Below, in pieces: positions 8,517 to 15,990 of a stretch of 64,000 bases of DNA. Position 1 is the stretch's first letter; the number at the start of each line of letters is the position of its first letter. A program made the position numbers and the translations under genes. The notes beneath the pieces are model-generated. The model worked only from the letters and a program-made list of their open reading frames with translations. It did not search any database and was not told where the DNA came from. This stretch comes from Terrimesophilobacter mesophilus (GTDB lineage: Bacteria > Actinomycetota > Actinomycetes > Actinomycetales > Microbacteriaceae): contig NZ_JACHBP010000001.1 of NCBI RefSeq assembly GCF_014200375.1, forward strand, positions 1,426,001-1,490,000, in the 5' to 3' direction.

Positions 8517-9739
8517 AGAGTCTTCGTACGGTCGCGGGCCGACCCCGATGCGACGCCTGCGACCACGATGAGCACGAGCACGAGCAGAAGCGCGTGCAGC
8601 AGTCCGAAGTGCTCGCCGAGGAAGCCGATGAGTGGCGGCCCGACGAGGAAGGCGCAGTAGCCGATCGTGGCGACGGCGCTCACTCTGGCCGCCGCCGTGC
8701 GCGGGTCGTCCGCGGCCGCCGACATCCCGGTCGGGAAGCCGAGCGCAGAGCCGAGACCCCACAGCACGACGCCGACTATCGCGATCCAGAGCACCGGCAC
8801 GAAGATGAAGATGAGAAGTCCGAGCGCGGCGAGAACCGCGGATGCCCGGAGCACGGGAACCCGACCGTAGCGATCCAGAACGCGAGGGCCGGTGAGCCGC
8901 CCCAGAGTCATCGCGGTCACGAAGATCCCGAACACGACGGCGCCGGTCGGCCGGTCGACCCCATGGCCCTCCACCGCGGCGAGGGACAGCCAGTCGTTGG
9001 CTGAACCTTCCGCGAACGCCATGCCCAGAACGATGAGTCCGATGAGGAGGGTGCGCGGATCCTTCCAGATCGCCAGTCGCGACCGCCAGCCGTCCGGGGC
9101 GGCGGCATCGGTCTCGTCCGGCACGTGCAGGACCGTCTCGGACTGCGTCATCCGAACCGCCAGGAGGCCGACAGCGAACATGACCGCCGACACGATCCCC
9201 GCCTGCAGCGCGATGGAGACGTGCAGCAGTTCGGCGAGGGCTCCGAGGCCGGCCCCGATCATCGTGCCGAAGCTGAAGAAGGCGTGGAACACCGGCATGA
9301 TCGTGCGGCCGAGGATGCGCTCGTTCACGGCGCCCGACAGGTTCATGGCGACGTCGCAGGTGGCCATCCCGACCCCGAAGATGGCGAGACCGGCGAACGC
9401 CACCCAATAGAGCTGTCCGAGCGTCACGGCGAGCCCGGCGACGACGAGCCCGACCGGCGCGACCACGAAGCACGCCGACATGACGGCGATCGCTCCGAAG
9501 CGGGCGAGCAGGTGACTCGACAGCAGAAGGCCCAGGATCGAACCGATCGCGATCGCGAAGATCAGGATGCCCATCTCGGCCGTCGACACGTCGAGGGCGG
9601 CCTTGACCGCCGGTGTCCTGGCCATCCAGCTGGCGATGCCGATGCCGCACAGCGCGAAGATGGTGAAGATGCCGTTTCGCCACGCGACGACCTCGCGTCG
9701 ACTGAGGCCGGCCGGATAGGTCGTGGGAGTGTTCGGCAT
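8513..9739 (-). CDS. MFS transporter
   Basis: 408-aa major facilitator with about twelve hydrophobic segments, a loop after the second helix (LLARFG) and a long central loop (about residues 210-230) between the two six-helix halves. The N-terminal half has the FSFGTMIGAGLG segment typical of small sugar or metabolite MFS proteins of the YbjJ type. Substrate unknown. The start is ATG 9739 (MPNTPTTYPAGLSRREV). A TAGGCT -10 lies 8 nt upstream, and the open frame beyond it runs into the divergent peptidase gene and is not coding. Confidence 0.87.
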   Translation of the reverse strand: MPNTPTTYPAGLSRREVVAWRNGIFTIFALCGIGIASWMARTPAVKAALDVSTAEMGILIFAIAIGSILGLLLSSHLLARFGAIAVMSACFVVAPVGLVVAGLAVTLGQLYWVAFAGLAIFGVGMATCDVAMNLSGAVNERILGRTIMPVFHAFFSFGTMIGAGLGALAELLHVSIALQAGIVSAVMFAVGLLAVRMTQSETVLHVPDETDAAAPDGWRSRLAIWKDPRTLLIGLIVLGMAFAEGSANDWLSLAAVEGHGVDRPTGAVVFGIFVTAMTLGRLTGPRVLDRYGRVPVLRASAVLAALGLLIFIFVPVLWIAIVGVVLWGLGSALGFPTGMSAAADDPRTAAARVSAVATIGYCAFLVGPPLIGFLGEHFGLLHALLLVLVLIVVAGVASGSARDRTKTL

Positions 9740-9747
9740 GACGATCC

Positions 9748-9814
9748 AGCCTATTCCGCTGGAGCATGGGCACCCGGCACGCGATGTCCACCGCACGGCG
9801 TTTGCTTCTAGGCT
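9748..9814. promoter_or_regulatory. Divergent leaderless promoters of the MFS and M13 peptidase genes
   Basis: TAGGCT occurs on the minus strand at 9748-9753 (8 nt before the MFS ATG). It occurs again on the plus strand at 9809-9814 (6 nt before the peptidase ATG). The same hexamer serves both directions, and the intergenic region is only 81 bp. Confidence 0.6.
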
Positions 9815-9820
9815 GAGAGG

Positions 9821-11776
9821 ATGACCGATTCGATCCCCCTCAGCTCTGGAATCCACACCGACGAACTCGATCCGGCCATCCGGCCGCAGGATGACCTCTT
9901 CCGCCACGTGAACGGCAAGTGGATCGACCGGACCGAGATTCCCGCCGACAAGGCACGGTACGGCTCCTTCTACCTTCTCGCCGAAGAGGCGGAGAAGGCG
10001 GTTCGGGACATCATCGTCGAGGCGCAGGACGCCGAGCCCGGGACGGAGGAGCGCAAGTTCGGCGACCTGTTCGCGAGCTTCATGGACGAGGAGCGCGCCG
10101 AGGAGCTTGGCGGCACCCCGCTCGAGGCGATGCTCGCCGAGGTCGACGGGATCGATTCGATCGAGGGCGTACTGCGTGGGCTCGGACGCCTCGAGCGCAC
10201 CGGCATCACCGGATTCGCACAGCTCTTCGTGGACAACGACCCCGGCAATCCGGAGCGCTATCTCGTCTTCATCGAGCAGGGTGGTCTCGGGCTGCCCGAC
10301 GAGTCCTATTACCGCGAAGAGAAGTTCGCGGAGGTCCGCCGCGCATACCTTCCCTTCCTCGAGACGATGTTCGCGCTTGCGGGCGTCGACGACCCGAAGG
10401 AGTGCGCCCGCCGGGTGTTCGCCCTCGAGTCCGACATCGCGACCCACCACTGGGACAATGTCGCCAGTCGTGACAGCGAGAAGACCTACAACCTCCGATC
10501 CTGGTCCGAGGTCGGCGGCCCTGACCTGACGGGCTGGCTCGCCGAGCTCGATCCGCCGAAGAGCTCCTTCGATGAGGTCGTTCTCCGTCAGCCGAGTTTC
10601 CTGGAGGGCCTCGCGGCGCTGCTCGTCGATGACCGCGTTGAGGACTGGAAGGACTGGATGCGGTGGCAGGTCATCCGTTCGTCCGCGGCATACCTGTCGA
10701 GTGCATTCGTGACCGCGAACTTCGAGTTCTACGGGAAGACGCTCACCGGCACACCGGAGTTACGCGCTCGCTGGAAGCGAGGGGTCTCCTTCGTGGAGGG
10801 AATGATGGGCGAGGCCGTCGGCCGCACCTATGTCGACCGCCACTTCCCTCCCGCGGCCAAGACCGCGATGGATGTCCTCGTCGCGAACCTCATCGAGGCC
10901 TATCGGCAGAGCATCACCGGGCTGGCCTGGATGACGACCGTCACGCAGGGCAGGGCCCTCGAGAAGCTCGCCAAGTTCACCCCGAAGATCGGTTACCCGG
11001 TGAAGTGGCGCGACTACTCGAAGCTCGAAACGAGCGCTGACGACCTCATCGGCAACCTCCGCGCTGCGAGCGAGTTCGAGTTCCAGCGCGAGCTCGGCAA
11101 GATCGGCAAGCCACTCGATCGCGACGAATGGTTCATGACGCCGCAGACGATCAACGCGTACTACAACCCCGGCTTCAACGAGATCGTGTTCCCCGCCGCC
11201 ATCCTGCAGTTCCCCTTCTTCGACGAGACGCGGGATGCGGCAGCCAACTACGGTGCGATCGGCGCGGTCATCGGCCACGAGATCGGCCACGGATTCGACG
11301 ACCAGGGCTCGAAGTACGACGGTGACGGGCGTCTGACCGATTGGTGGACCGCTGAGGATCGCGCCGCCTTCGAGAAGCTCACGGGTGCACTCATCGCCCA
11401 GTACGACGCTCTCGCACCGCGGCAGGTTCCCGAGCACCACGTGAACGGAGCCCTCACGATCGGCGAGAACATCGGCGACCTCGGTGGGCTCGGGATCGCA
11501 TGGAAGGCCTATCTGATCTCACTCGCCGGAGAAGAGCCGCCCGTCATCGACGGTATGACCGGCGCTGAGCGCTTCTTCCTGTCGTGGGCGCAGGCCTGGC
11601 AGCTGAAGGCGCGGGACGAGGAGGTCATCCGGCTGCTCGCGATCGATCCCCACTCACCGAACGAGTTCCGTTGCAATCAGATCGTTCGTAATCTCGATGA
11701 TTTCTATGAGACCTTTAATGTGTCGGATTCTGACGAGCTGTGGCTCGCCCCTGAAGAACGCGTGACCATTTGGTAG
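9821..11776 (+). CDS. M13-family zinc metallopeptidase (PepO/neprilysin-like)
   Basis: 651-aa oligopeptidase. The zinc-binding HExxH motif is HEIGH at residues 486-490, and the third ligand is Glu549 in GENIGDLGGL. The N-terminal half (PQDDLFRHVNGKWIDRTEIP onward) is the M13 cap domain. No signal peptide or membrane anchor is visible, so the enzyme is probably cytoplasmic, as in other actinobacterial PepO proteins. The C-terminus ends VTIW. ATG 9821 follows a TAGGCT hexamer at leaderless spacing. The stop overlaps a possible start of the next gene by 7 bp. Confidence 0.95.
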   Translation: MTDSIPLSSGIHTDELDPAIRPQDDLFRHVNGKWIDRTEIPADKARYGSFYLLAEEAEKAVRDIIVEAQDAEPGTEERKFGDLFASFMDEERAEELGGTPLEAMLAEVDGIDSIEGVLRGLGRLERTGITGFAQLFVDNDPGNPERYLVFIEQGGLGLPDESYYREEKFAEVRRAYLPFLETMFALAGVDDPKECARRVFALESDIATHHWDNVASRDSEKTYNLRSWSEVGGPDLTGWLAELDPPKSSFDEVVLRQPSFLEGLAALLVDDRVEDWKDWMRWQVIRSSAAYLSSAFVTANFEFYGKTLTGTPELRARWKRGVSFVEGMMGEAVGRTYVDRHFPPAAKTAMDVLVANLIEAYRQSITGLAWMTTVTQGRALEKLAKFTPKIGYPVKWRDYSKLETSADDLIGNLRAASEFEFQRELGKIGKPLDRDEWFMTPQTINAYYNPGFNEIVFPAAILQFPFFDETRDAAANYGAIGAVIGHEIGHGFDDQGSKYDGDGRLTDWWTAEDRAAFEKLTGALIAQYDALAPRQVPEHHVNGALTIGENIGDLGGLGIAWKAYLISLAGEEPPVIDGMTGAERFFLSWAQAWQLKARDEEVIRLLAIDPHSPNEFRCNQIVRNLDDFYETFNVSDSDELWLAPEERVTIW

Positions 11777-12678
11777 CACCCACCCGGAATGTGATTCGCC
11801 GCGACCGGGTTCGCGAACGACGCGAGCCCCGGCACCGCGGAGCTGGAGGAGCGGAGAACTTCTCGAGCTCATTCACTGCGCTCGGATTGCTGGGTTACGA
11901 CGGAGCTCACGTGTCGGCGAACGTCGTGGATCTCACGAGTGGCCTCGTGCTGTGCGCGATCGATGACCGCATCGTCCTGCCGACGGCGAGCGTCGGCAAG
12001 GTGCTCCTGCTCATCGAGGTGTCCGCCCGCCTGACCGCGCGGGAGTTCTCCGGCTACGGGATACTCGACAAGTCCCTGCGCGATGGCGCCGCCGACTCCG
12101 GGATCTGGCAACACCTCCAGGCGCCGTCACTGCCCGTCGCGGATCTCGGCGCCCTGGTCGGGGCGACGAGCGACAATCTCGCGACGAATGTCCTGCTGCG
12201 GCAGGTCGGACTCGACGCCGTGCGTGCGCGGACGGAGTCCCTCGGTCTGGCGCGCACAGCACTCCTCGATCTCGTACGGGAGACCAGGGGGCCGGATGAC
12301 GCCCCCCAACTCTCGGTCGGATCGACGGCCGAACTCGCGTGGCTGTTCGGGGCGCTCTACCGCGGACAGGTCGTCGATGAGGTGACGAGCCGGCGCGTCA
12401 TGGGATGGCTCTCACTCAACACTGACCTCTCCATGGTGGCCAGCGCGTTCGGCCTCGATCCGCTCGCACATCGAGCGGTGGATCACGGCATCCAGCTCGT
12501 GAACAAGACGGGGTCGGATGTCGGCGTGCGCAGCGAGGTCGGCATCCTGAGAGGTCCGCGTGCCGTGGTCTCCTATGCGGTCACCGTACAGTTCCGGGAC
12601 GACTCCATGGCCCGCAGGCTCCGATCGCTCGAGGCCATGCGTACGGTCGGGTTCGACCTGCTCGAGTACGTGCACTGA
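11770..12678 (+). CDS. Serine hydrolase with class A beta-lactamase fold
   Basis: Up to 302 aa. The three active-site motifs of the penicillin-recognising family are present: SxxK (Ser74 and Lys77 counted from TTG 11770, TASVGK), SDN in ATSDNLATN, and KTG in VNKTGSDVG. No signal peptide is visible, so it is more likely an intracellular esterase or peptidase-like hydrolase than a resistance beta-lactamase. The start is uncertain. TTG 11770 overlaps the peptidase stop. GTG 11791 is possible. GTG 11911 has a GGAG but would remove the first helix. The arginine-rich stretch after 11770 looks non-conserved. Confidence 0.8.
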   Translation: MVAPTRNVIRRDRVRERREPRHRGAGGAENFSSSFTALGLLGYDGAHVSANVVDLTSGLVLCAIDDRIVLPTASVGKVLLLIEVSARLTAREFSGYGILDKSLRDGAADSGIWQHLQAPSLPVADLGALVGATSDNLATNVLLRQVGLDAVRARTESLGLARTALLDLVRETRGPDDAPQLSVGSTAELAWLFGALYRGQVVDEVTSRRVMGWLSLNTDLSMVASAFGLDPLAHRAVDHGIQLVNKTGSDVGVRSEVGILRGPRAVVSYAVTVQFRDDSMARRLRSLEAMRTVGFDLLEYVH

Positions 12679-13007
12679 TTTCCGACCGGATCGAAATTCA
12701 TCCCCAAAAGGACTTGGCTCTGTATATCGGTTGATGGTACTGTGCAATCTGCACCCGAGTTCTGCGAACCCGAATCGTTGAACTAAACCCCCGACGGGTG
12801 CGGTGAAGAAGGTGATTGCCCGACACCGATCCCGGCCGTCCCCCCGGCCGCATCACTGAGCCCGACGCTCCCTGACTTACCCTCGATCTGATGTCTTCTG
12901 AATGGCATCCGAGTCATCGTCGTTGTGCTTCGGCGCGCTCGCTTGATGATGCAACAACACCCGAAAGCTCAACAGCTTGTTGTCATTTATGAAGGAGTAA
13001 CCCCCAC
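12679..13007 (+). promoter_or_regulatory. 329-bp upstream region and long leader of the surface-protein gene
   Basis: No gene is seen here. A promoter-like pair, TTGGCT (12714-12719) and TACTGT (12738-12743) with an 18-nt spacer, would give a leader of about 260 nt. The leader contains a GC hairpin around 12827-12851 (CCGGCCG twice) and an AAGCT/AGCTT stem near 12964. The ribosome site GAAGGAG (12991-12997) precedes ATG 13008. The length suggests post-transcriptional control, but I cannot match it to a known riboswitch. Confidence 0.4.
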
Positions 13008-14750
13008 ATGAAATCCAAGAAATTACTGGCGATCGGGAGCGCAATGCTCCTGGTGGCCGGCTTCGTCTCCCTGGGAGCGTCGCCCGCCAATGCGGACAAC
13101 GACAGCAACTCGAACGAGGTCACCTATTGGCAGAACCAGTACCCCGGATCCACCTGCTACAAGTTCAACCTGGACGACAGCAGCCCTTACGGCGCGGTGA
13201 CCAATGACCAGAAGGCGGTCACGCTTTCCGGGTCCAGCACCTGGGTCGCCCTGATCGTGAACGGCGGGAGCGGCGACACAGTCATCGCACCTCCGGAGTC
13301 CGGCGTGGCCTACTACCCACCACTGAACAACGGTGGCCAGCCCCCGACCATTTCCCACTGGATCGTGTGTATCAACACGACTCCTCCGCCCGTGACGACG
13401 GTTCCGGCCGCGACGTTCACGGATGTGTGTGGTATCGCCAACGATTCCTACTCCGCCCCGGCGGACACGGCGTCGATCGATTACTCGACCACGGATAACC
13501 GGGTCAATGGTGTCGGCACGGTGACGGTGACGGCGGCTCCCCAGTCGGGTTACACCTTCGCGGATGGTGCGTACACGGGTCCGTGGTCGCACACGTTCAC
13601 CGACGAGGTGTGTCCCACCGAGGTCACGACGGTCCCGGTTGCGACGTTCACTGACATGTGCGGCACGGCCAACGACTCCTACTCCGCCCCGGCGGACACG
13701 GACGGGATCCACTACTCGGTCGTGGATTCCCGGGTCGATGGTGTCGGCACGGTGACGGTGACGGCGGCTCCCCAGTCGGGTTACGTGTTCGCGGATGGCG
13801 CCTACACCGGCCCCTGGTCGCACACGTTCACCGACGAGGTGTGCCCCATCGAAGTGGTGACGGTCCCGCTCGCCACCTTCACGGATGCGTGCGGTACGGC
13901 CAACGATTCCTACTCCGCCCCGACGGACACCGCTGAAATCGACTACACGGTCGTCGATTCTCGCGTCAACGGTGTCGGCACGGTGACGGTGACGGCGGCT
14001 CCCCAGGTGGGATACGTGTTCGCGGATGGTGCCTACACCGGCCCCTGGTCGCACACGTTCACCAATGCGGATTGTGTCGTCGACAATTTCGTGGTTCCGG
14101 ATCCGACTGATCAGAGCTGCTCCGTGACGGGTGATGGTATTCCCGTCAGCGGTTACATCTGGGTCGATCTGGGCGGCAACCTCGGCAACGAGATCAGCTA
14201 CCAGATCGTGGGCGGCACGTACAACTACACGGCGACTCAGGAGATCAACAACCTGCCTCCGGGTACTTACACGGTGACGGCGACGGCGAAGCCGGGATTC
14301 ACGTTGGATTCCTCGAAGGCTTCGTCGTGGACCCTCACGATCGGGTCGGCCGAAAACTGCGACCTGATCACGCACCCGTTGATCTCGACGACGGCGACGT
14401 TCAAGAACATCACCTGCAGTGCGGGCGGCAGCTACACGCTGGCGGCCACTGAGGGTGTTCTGTGGTTCGTCAACGGTTCGTCGACACCGACGGCTCCGGG
14501 GACGTACCACGTCACGAGTGCTACGACGGTGAACATCCAGGCGCAGACGACTGGTCCGGATTACGGTTGGGAACAGGACGCCCAGACTTCCTGGACGTTC
14601 GACTTCACCACTCCGGCGGACTGCCTGCCCACGCTGGCATTCACCGGGTCCGACAGCGCCCCCATCGGGTTGCTGCTCGCCGGCGGATTCCTGCTGCTCG
14701 GTGGAACCATCATCGCTTTCGAGCGGAGGCTCCGTAAGACAGCACGGTAA
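13008..14750 (+). CDS. Secreted, sortase-anchored repeat protein
   Basis: 580-aa surface protein. It has a signal peptide (MKSKKLLAIGSAMLLVAGF, cleavage probably after ASPANA near residue 30). A cysteine-containing N-terminal domain follows (about 31-125). Three near-identical 77-aa repeats (about 129-359) each carry two cysteines (FTDxCG and DEVCP), so one disulfide per repeat is likely. Further Cys-containing segments lead to the C-terminal sorting signal LAFTG, a hydrophobic helix and RRLRKTAR. LAxTG is the sortase E recognition pattern of high-GC Actinobacteria, so covalent attachment to peptidoglycan is expected. The binding partner is unknown. A terminator follows at 14767. Confidence 0.9.
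   Translation: MKSKKLLAIGSAMLLVAGFVSLGASPANADNDSNSNEVTYWQNQYPGSTCYKFNLDDSSPYGAVTNDQKAVTLSGSSTWVALIVNGGSGDTVIAPPESGVAYYPPLNNGGQPPTISHWIVCINTTPPPVTTVPAATFTDVCGIANDSYSAPADTASIDYSTTDNRVNGVGTVTVTAAPQSGYTFADGAYTGPWSHTFTDEVCPTEVTTVPVATFTDMCGTANDSYSAPADTDGIHYSVVDSRVDGVGTVTVTAAPQSGYVFADGAYTGPWSHTFTDEVCPIEVVTVPLATFTDACGTANDSYSAPTDTAEIDYTVVDSRVNGVGTVTVTAAPQVGYVFADGAYTGPWSHTFTNADCVVDNFVVPDPTDQSCSVTGDGIPVSGYIWVDLGGNLGNEISYQIVGGTYNYTATQEINNLPPGTYTVTATAKPGFTLDSSKASSWTLTIGSAENCDLITHPLISTTATFKNITCSAGGSYTLAATEGVLWFVNGSSTPTAPGTYHVTSATTVNIQAQTTGPDYGWEQDAQTSWTFDFTTPADCLPTLAFTGSDSAPIGLLLAGGFLLLGGTIIAFERRLRKTAR
13392..14084 (+). repeat. Three tandem 231-bp repeats inside the surface-protein gene
   Basis: Units begin at 13392, 13623 and 13854, exactly 231 bp apart. 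Long stretches are nucleotide-identical, for example GGTGTCGGCACGGTGACGG at 13509, 13740 and 13971. Preservation at DNA level points to recent duplication or gene conversion, and copy number could vary between strains. Confidence 0.9.
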
Positions 14751-14766
14751 TACCGGCGCCATAGAG

Positions 14767-14820
14767 TTCAGGTGTCCCGCTCTCCCGCTTCGGGTGGGGA
14801 GGTGGGGCACCTGAATCTTT
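14767..14820 (+). terminator. Stem-loop terminator after the surface-protein gene
   Basis: TTCAGGTG (14767-14774) pairs with CACCTGAA (14808-14815). The inner GC-rich arms (CTCCC with GGGAG) continue the stem around a short loop, and TCTTT follows. It lies 17 bp after the stop codon. Confidence 0.75.
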
Positions 14821-14929
14821 ATGTCCGGACCGACGATCCTGAAAGCCACCTGATCAGAGGCCCGGAGACCGGCGCTACGCTAAGTGGTGGTCGCCGGATA
14901 CCCGGGTCACCGAATCGAACGGAGTGATG

Positions 14930-15253
14930 ATGCGAGGCAAGCTCGTACTGCTGGTCGGAATCGGCATCGGTTACGTGCTCGGCGCGCGCGCCGGACGCGA
15001 GCGCTACAACGAGATCAAGCGTTCGGTCAGCAGATTCTGGAACGATCCGCGCGTGCAGCACCAGGTGCAGAATGTCGAGGAGTTCGCGAAGGACAAGGCA
15101 CCGGATGTCGTCGACTTCCTCGGTGAGACCGCGAAGAAGGTCGTCACGCGGTCGTCTTCGGGCTCATCAAAGGGTTCGACCGCGAAGGCGCGTTCTGCGA
15201 ACGGGAAGTCGTCGTCGACGACCAGGAGCTCCTCGACGTCGGCGAAGAAGTAG
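14930..15253 (+). CDS. Small YtxH-like membrane-associated protein
   Basis: 107-aa protein. A single hydrophobic segment (KLVLLVGIGIGYVLGARAG) is followed by a charged amphipathic region and a Ser/Lys/Thr-rich tail ending STSAKK. The glycine-rich helix followed by ARAGRERY matches YtxH-type small envelope proteins. ATG 14930 is preferred over GTG 14924 and ATG 14927 because of its spacing from the ACGGAG site. TACGCT at 14876-14881 is a possible -10. It is the first gene of a three-gene envelope operon with the next two. Function unknown. Confidence 0.8.
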   Translation: MRGKLVLLVGIGIGYVLGARAGRERYNEIKRSVSRFWNDPRVQHQVQNVEEFAKDKAPDVVDFLGETAKKVVTRSSSGSSKGSTAKARSANGKSSSTTRSSSTSAKK

Positions 15254-15271
15254 CCGAAGCGGAGTATAATT

Positions 15272-15688
15272 GTGACAGACCAGAACAGCACGCGCGCTCA
15301 GAAACGCTCGCTCATCAGTCTGGTCGCCAGCCTTCCCGGGTTGCTGATCGAACTGGTGAAGAGCGAACTCGAACAACTCAAGACCGAGTTGATCCGCAAG
15401 GCTAAACATGCGGGAATAGGCATAGGCTTCCTCGCGGCGGCCGGTGTGTTCGCCTTCTTCGCCGTGGGAGTCCTCACGGCGGCGGCCATCCTCGGTCTTG
15501 CCGTCGTCCTGCCGGCGTGGCTCGCCGCACTCATCGTCGCAGCGGTCCTCCTCGTGGCCGTCACGATCTTCGTCCTCCTGGGAGTCGCTCAACTGAAGAA
15601 GACGAGCCCGGAGCCGACGGAGACCATCGCGAGCGTCCGCAGCGACATCCGTGCCATCAAGGGCACCACGAAGCGGAGTAGACCATGA
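15272..15688 (+). CDS. Putative actinobacterial holin-X family membrane protein
   Basis: 138-aa protein resembling the Phage_holin_3_6/holin-X family, which is chromosomal in most Actinobacteria and not evidence of a prophage. An amphipathic N-terminal helix (SLVASLPGLLIELVKSELEQLKTEL) precedes two transmembrane segments (about residues 46-70 and 76-104) and a cytoplasmic tail. The GTG start follows a GGAG. The stop overlaps the next ATG by ATGA, so the pair is translationally coupled. A role in envelope organisation is inferred only from size and context. Confidence 0.82.
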   Translation: MTDQNSTRAQKRSLISLVASLPGLLIELVKSELEQLKTELIRKAKHAGIGIGFLAAAGVFAFFAVGVLTAAAILGLAVVLPAWLAALIVAAVLLVAVTIFVLLGVAQLKKTSPEPTETIASVRSDIRAIKGTTKRSRP

Positions 15689-15906
15689 CGACAAGCAGCG
15701 CTCGGACCGCGTCAGCGCGCGCGGAGCTCGAGGAGACCCTCGACGCGATCGAGGACAAGTTGAACGTTCCGAAGCAGGTCGGTCTTCTCGGCGAACGGGC
15801 CCGCGACTCCTGGGAGCGTAATCCGGTGCCGTGGATCATCGGCGCGACGGCGGCCGTCATCGTCGTCGGAGGAATCGTCGCCTGGGCGATATTCGGCGAC
15901 GACTGA
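15685..15906 (+). CDS. DUF3618-family small membrane protein
   Basis: 73-aa protein with an N-terminal charged helix containing the DUF3618 pattern (RAELEETLDAIEDKLNVPKQ), a middle segment WERNPVPWIIG, and one C-terminal transmembrane helix ending FGDD. It overlaps the preceding gene by 4 bp. This family is repeatedly found beside holin-X and YtxH-like genes in Actinobacteria, which supports a joint envelope function that is not yet defined. Confidence 0.82.
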   Translation: MTTSSARTASARAELEETLDAIEDKLNVPKQVGLLGERARDSWERNPVPWIIGATAAVIVVGGIVAWAIFGDD

Positions 15907-15930
15907 CCCGATAGCGCCGCGCTTTTGGCG

Positions 15931-15951
15931 CCTGCGCCCCGCGGGGGCAGG
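15931..15951 (+). terminator. GC-rich hairpin after the envelope trio
   Basis: CCTGCGCCCC (15931-15940) pairs with GGGGGCAGG (15943-15951) around a tight loop, 24 bp after the DUF3618 stop. There is no U-run, so it may act as a weak terminator or RNA stabiliser. Confidence 0.5.
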
Positions 15952-15960
15952 ATAGAGGGC

Positions 15961-15990
15961 ATGAGTTCCCGCCACCCGAGCACTGCATGA
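15961..15990 (+). CDS. Nine-codon leader ORF before the HemD-like gene
   Basis: ATG 15961 opens a nine-residue frame (MSSRHPSTA). Its TGA at 15988-15990 overlaps the ATG of the HemD-like gene (ATGA). The arrangement would couple translation of the next gene. GAGGG sits immediately before the ATG, with AGGA a little further upstream. It could also be coincidental. Confidence 0.3.
   Translation: MSSRHPSTA

Noticed and set aside
11770-12678. Antibiotic-resistance beta-lactamase
   Set aside because: The motifs are present, but there is no export signal and the operon context is a cytosolic peptidase, so a resistance role is not supported.
12750-12850. c-di-AMP (ydaO-type) riboswitch
   Set aside because: Only a short ACCCGAATC-like segment matches. 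The 5' pairing strand and the GGGGAACC and GGGUGAAU elements are not visible, and too little RNA lies upstream of it.
13023-14849. Antisense open frame opposite the surface-protein gene
   Set aside because: Very Arg/His-rich and mirrors the tandem repeat. The sense gene has a signal peptide, repeats and sorting motif.
15272-15688. Prophage remnant based on the holin-like protein
   Set aside because: This holin-X family is a normal chromosomal gene in Actinobacteria, and no other phage genes, integrase or attachment sites are nearby.
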